The notes under the pieces are model-generated. The model was not told the DNA's origin. It did not search any database and was given only the letters and a program-made list of their open reading frames with translations. From DAONFI01 sp035403485 (GTDB taxonomy: Bacteria > Planctomycetota > Phycisphaerae > SM23-33), in assembly GCA_964536835.1 (NCBI GenBank), contig CAZIAZ010000013.1, positions 1 to 53,940 of the forward strand: DNA of 53,940 nucleotides, read 5' to 3'. Numbering within the stretch: position 1 is the first letter of the stretch; each line of letters begins with the position of its first letter. The position numbers and the translations under genes were made by a program. Below are positions 51,258 to 53,940 of the stretch, one piece after another.

Positions 51258-53940
51258 ATGAATTTCAATAGTAAAATTATTTCTGCGGTATTGCTTACTA
51301 TAACCGCTCCGGTGCTTTATGCACAATGCCTTTTAGCCAATCCGGATATGGAAAATAGTGAAAATACTACAGTAAAAGACTGGAAATTTATTGCATGGGA
51401 TAGGAATGCGCCGTGCGAAGGTCTATATGACTCAACTCAGGCAAAGTCAAAACTTCACAGCCTTAAGATAACGACATCAGATTCAGAAAAAGTCGGCAAA
51501 GGAAAATGGTTTCAAACAATTGATGTAAAAGGCTCTACATTTTATGAACTCAGTGGTTATATAAAGTCTGAAAAGTTGACTGAAGGTTCGGCATATCTTC
51601 AGGTTTTATTTTTTGATGACGCAGGCAGGATGCTTCTGGTAAAAAATAACGTAGCTATTCCAACATTAAATAACGGTACGCGTGATTGGACATTGTCAGA
51701 AATTACCGTAAAATCACCTGAGCAGGCTGTCAAGGCTGAAATTGTTTTCGTAATATACATGGCTAAAGGTACTGTCTGGGCTGATGACTTACAATTTGCC
51801 GCATTGGGCATTCTCAGTGACCAACCAGGTGCGAATGGTAACATAGTTCTCTTGGATGAAACGGCTACCATATATAAATGGCGTGGCATAACGGCTACTA
51901 ATAAAAATGCCAAATTCGGAAAGTACTCTGCCTTATGGACGAATCCGACTGAAACCGGTGGAGTTATCTCAATAGAAGATTTCCCGCACGATTGGAGTAA
52001 GTACAGCGGGCTGTCATTCTGGATTTACTCTGAGGTTGCCAACGGTGAAGAGATATCAGTTGCCTGTACATCTGAAGACCAAAATTCAAAAGGATGGGCT
52101 TATTACAAACTTAATAAAAACATAAAAGTCGATTGGACAGGTTGGAAATTTATAGTGCTCAACTTTGGTGATTTTAATGCTGTTCGAAACACTGTAGGTT
52201 GGCAAAAAATAGACAGATTATCTTTACATATCGGCTGGGGCAGAAAACCTCAAAAAGATTCATTGTTATATATCGATAGAATGGAGCTTATCGGTCGTAT
52301 TGGAGAGAAAACAGATGTCATAGCTCGTGATGTCAAGCCCAATACGATGTATACAATCTCTTTAGTCAAAAATGGGGGACCGGTACATATCAATATTGAC
52401 TGGCTTAATAAAAAAGACGGAAAGCCTCTAACTCGCGCGACTCGTTTTATCTTTTTCAATAATGATCCGGAACAATATGAAAAATTCATAATGATTGAGA
52501 CTTCTCCGTTTAACGATACGGTGTTTGTCAAGGTTTCGCTTGAAAAATCTGACGATGACATAATTAAAGAGCTTTCCTTTTTTGAGGACAGGACATTCAA
52601 GGCCAGGCCGGCTGAAGATGTCAGTCGAGACTGTAATAAGATGAAGCAGCGAGGTATCGCCCTATATGCCATGTCGGATATTGATGATACAAAACTGGCG
52701 TCGCAATTAAAAACGCTTTATATAAAGGATTCTGACGACAAGATACAGAAATTGATGGATACGCAAATAATGGATACAAAGGCCTGGAATTTCGGATCAT
52801 GGGGACAGGTTAAAAATATCAATTCTCCGGAAATATCATACTATGGCTCGTATTTTGAAAAGCCGCTTATGATGGCGCGCACATATGTATGTGCATTGTC
52901 CAAATTTCATAACAATCCTGAACTTTTACGACGCATAGAAGCAGCATTGAATTTCGGAAAGCAGTTCATTCGTTGTGGTGGCCCCAGACCTGATAATTGG
53001 TGGGCATGGGACATAGGTATACCAATACGATTGGCTGAAACACTTCTGCTTATTGGAGACAAACTGAATAAGTCGTTGTACCGTGAACTTATTGCCGATT
53101 TATATGACCTTGGTTATCATCCGGTTGCTATAGGGTTTCCTAATGGTGTCGATGCTACTGGAGCAAATTCGATAGCAGTCGGATGTTGGGCTTTATGTTT
53201 GGGAATTTTGGATAACAATGAGCGTTTATTACGTTTTGCGCAGCATACGTTCAATAATATGAACATGTTAACTGAAGATGAGGGAATCCAACCTGATGGT
53301 AGCTATCATTATCATGGCCAGGGACTGAATCTTGCATATGGTTTTGCACACTTACGCGATACGGCATCATATATTTATACCACAACAGGTACGCCGTATG
53401 TTCTAACGCCTGATTCATTTGCTGCATATTTGAAATTTTTCAAAGACTTCGCAGTCTGGAATGTTTATCGTGGCAGGGTGAGCCCATATACTATCGGTAG
53501 AGCAATTTCCAGAACAAACGGAATATTTTGTAATGCGGTTATGAGTACAGGCCTGTATTTACTAGCTAGCGGCATCGATGATATAAAACAACCAGCACTA
53601 GCAACAATTATTGATAGAGAAATTGGTCGCGACAATTCTATTGCCTCCGTCAACTCTGTAACTGCTTATCTTTATACCAGATTGAAGGACAAAATAATAA
53701 ATAACACGTCAAATCTCATAGGTATGAAGTTTTATCCTTATTCGGATTATTTTGTGGCCAGAACAAAGGACTTTTATTGTGCCGTCAGGATGAGTTCGAC
53801 CAGAACCAAAGGTTGGTTTAGCATTGGCGGTGAAAATCTGCAAGGTTACTATTCCGGCGAGGGTACGCTTGTGTTGATGACCGACGGCCAGGAATATTCG
53901 CCTGATACAATAATCACGCAGCCGTGGGATGACCTTAGCG
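51258..53940 (+). CDS. Polysaccharide lyase family 8 (hyaluronate/chondroitin/xanthan lyase-like), C-terminus outside window
   Basis: At least 894 residues are encoded from ATG 51258 with no stop before the edge. Residues 1-23 form a signal peptide. About 25-180 are a beta-sandwich module, followed by another sandwich-like part (about 185-330). The PL8 alpha/alpha-toroid follows: NWWAWDIGIPIRL near 580 (substrate Asn and Trp), GANSIAVG near 634, DGSYHYHGQGLNLAYGF near 680-696 (catalytic His and Tyr), RGRVSPYTIGRAISR near 735-749 (Arg), and GGENLQGYY near 856 at the start of the C-terminal beta-domain. It cleaves uronate-containing glycans by beta-elimination; which one cannot be told. AGAAAGGAAAG precedes the start. 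Confidence 0.88.
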   Translation, partial: MNFNSKIISAVLLTITAPVLYAQCLLANPDMENSENTTVKDWKFIAWDRNAPCEGLYDSTQAKSKLHSLKITTSDSEKVGKGKWFQTIDVKGSTFYELSGYIKSEKLTEGSAYLQVLFFDDAGRMLLVKNNVAIPTLNNGTRDWTLSEITVKSPEQAVKAEIVFVIYMAKGTVWADDLQFAALGILSDQPGANGNIVLLDETATIYKWRGITATNKNAKFGKYSALWTNPTETGGVISIEDFPHDWSKYSGLSFWIYSEVANGEEISVACTSEDQNSKGWAYYKLNKNIKVDWTGWKFIVLNFGDFNAVRNTVGWQKIDRLSLHIGWGRKPQKDSLLYIDRMELIGRIGEKTDVIARDVKPNTMYTISLVKNGGPVHINIDWLNKKDGKPLTRATRFIFFNNDPEQYEKFIMIETSPFNDTVFVKVSLEKSDDDIIKELSFFEDRTFKARPAEDVSRDCNKMKQRGIALYAMSDIDDTKLASQLKTLYIKDSDDKIQKLMDTQIMDTKAWNFGSWGQVKNINSPEISYYGSYFEKPLMMARTYVCALSKFHNNPELLRRIEAALNFGKQFIRCGGPRPDNWWAWDIGIPIRLAETLLLIGDKLNKSLYRELIADLYDLGYHPVAIGFPNGVDATGANSIAVGCWALCLGILDNNERLLRFAQHTFNNMNMLTEDEGIQPDGSYHYHGQGLNLAYGFAHLRDTASYIYTTTGTPYVLTPDSFAAYLKFFKDFAVWNVYRGRVSPYTIGRAISRTNGIFCNAVMSTGLYLLASGIDDIKQPALATIIDREIGRDNSIASVNSVTAYLYTRLKDKIINNTSNLIGMKFYPYSDYFVARTKDFYCAVRMSSTRTKGWFSIGGENLQGYYSGEGTLVLMTDGQEYSPDTIITQPWDDLS

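Noticed and set aside
1..53940. CRISPR arrays, prophage, rRNA operons or a full transposase gene
   Set aside because: No regularly spaced repeat-spacer unit, phage gene, rRNA or transposase signature was found; only small non-autonomous repeats are present.

Overview
The window reads as a chromosomal segment around the replication origin of an anaerobic, heterotrophic planctomycete, most likely class Phycisphaerae (Sedimentisphaerales-like). The evidence is a PEP-CTERM protein, an FTLIELL-type pseudopilin with a degenerate H-X9-DG tail, a polysaccharide lyase, pyruvate:ferredoxin oxidoreductase (NifJ), PPi-type phosphofructokinase, and the siroheme-dependent heme route (AhbC/AhbD). This is inference from gene content; there is no 16S gene in the window.

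Layout. 1-3.4 kb: surface-polysaccharide sugar genes (epimerase 3' end, DegT/WbpE-type aminotransferase), split by an AT-rich type II restriction-modification pair of the MvaI/BcnI kind. 3.5-9.2 kb: pyrC, flavodoxin, dus, dnaX with a frame-shifted tail ORF behind an A10 run, a 43-bp tandem repeat, SRP RNA, a sugar-phosphate transferase and a STAS protein. 9.3-13.4 kb: tgt, an EF-G-like GTPase with a degenerate NKxD motif, rpmB. 13.8-22.5 kb: nifJ, a membrane/coiled-coil protein, the purA-uppS pair, two small unknown genes, ispE, tRNA-Ala(GGC). 22.6-26.6 kb: ABC ATPase, dnaA, probable oriC. 26.7-34.6 kb: PPi-PFK, a SIS sugar isomerase, rnpA-yidD, TPR lipoprotein-ahbC-ahbD, argG. 34.7-40.4 kb: an asymmetric heterodimeric ABC exporter flanked by two inverted 162-bp MITE-like elements, followed by a membrane-fusion protein. 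40.4-48.2 kb: complete phosphate regulon phoR-phoB / pstSCAB-phoU with 11-bp-spaced Pho boxes. 48.4-53.9 kb: AT-rich glycan locus: LacI regulator with three operator-like sites, PEP-CTERM carbohydrate-binding protein, pseudopilin, and a polysaccharide lyase family 8 enzyme that runs off the end.

How it fits together. Most genes left of about 25.4 kb lie on the minus strand and most genes right of 26.7 kb on the plus strand, so transcription runs away from the DnaA-box region upstream of dnaA. This is the pattern expected of a replication origin. The pho block senses phosphate and imports it; its PstA carries an extra domain of about 280 residues outside the membrane. The last block looks like an inducible glycan-degradation locus in which the lyase and the PEP-CTERM protein share the same binding module.

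Strongest leads: the dnaX A10 run that would switch DnaX into a 98-residue tail in the -1 frame; the MITE pair around the exporter, one of which supplies that gene's stop codon; the EF-G paralogue with TKIH in place of NKxD; the shared module in the glycan locus; and a 340-bp leader with a good promoter and possible RNA structure before the exporter.
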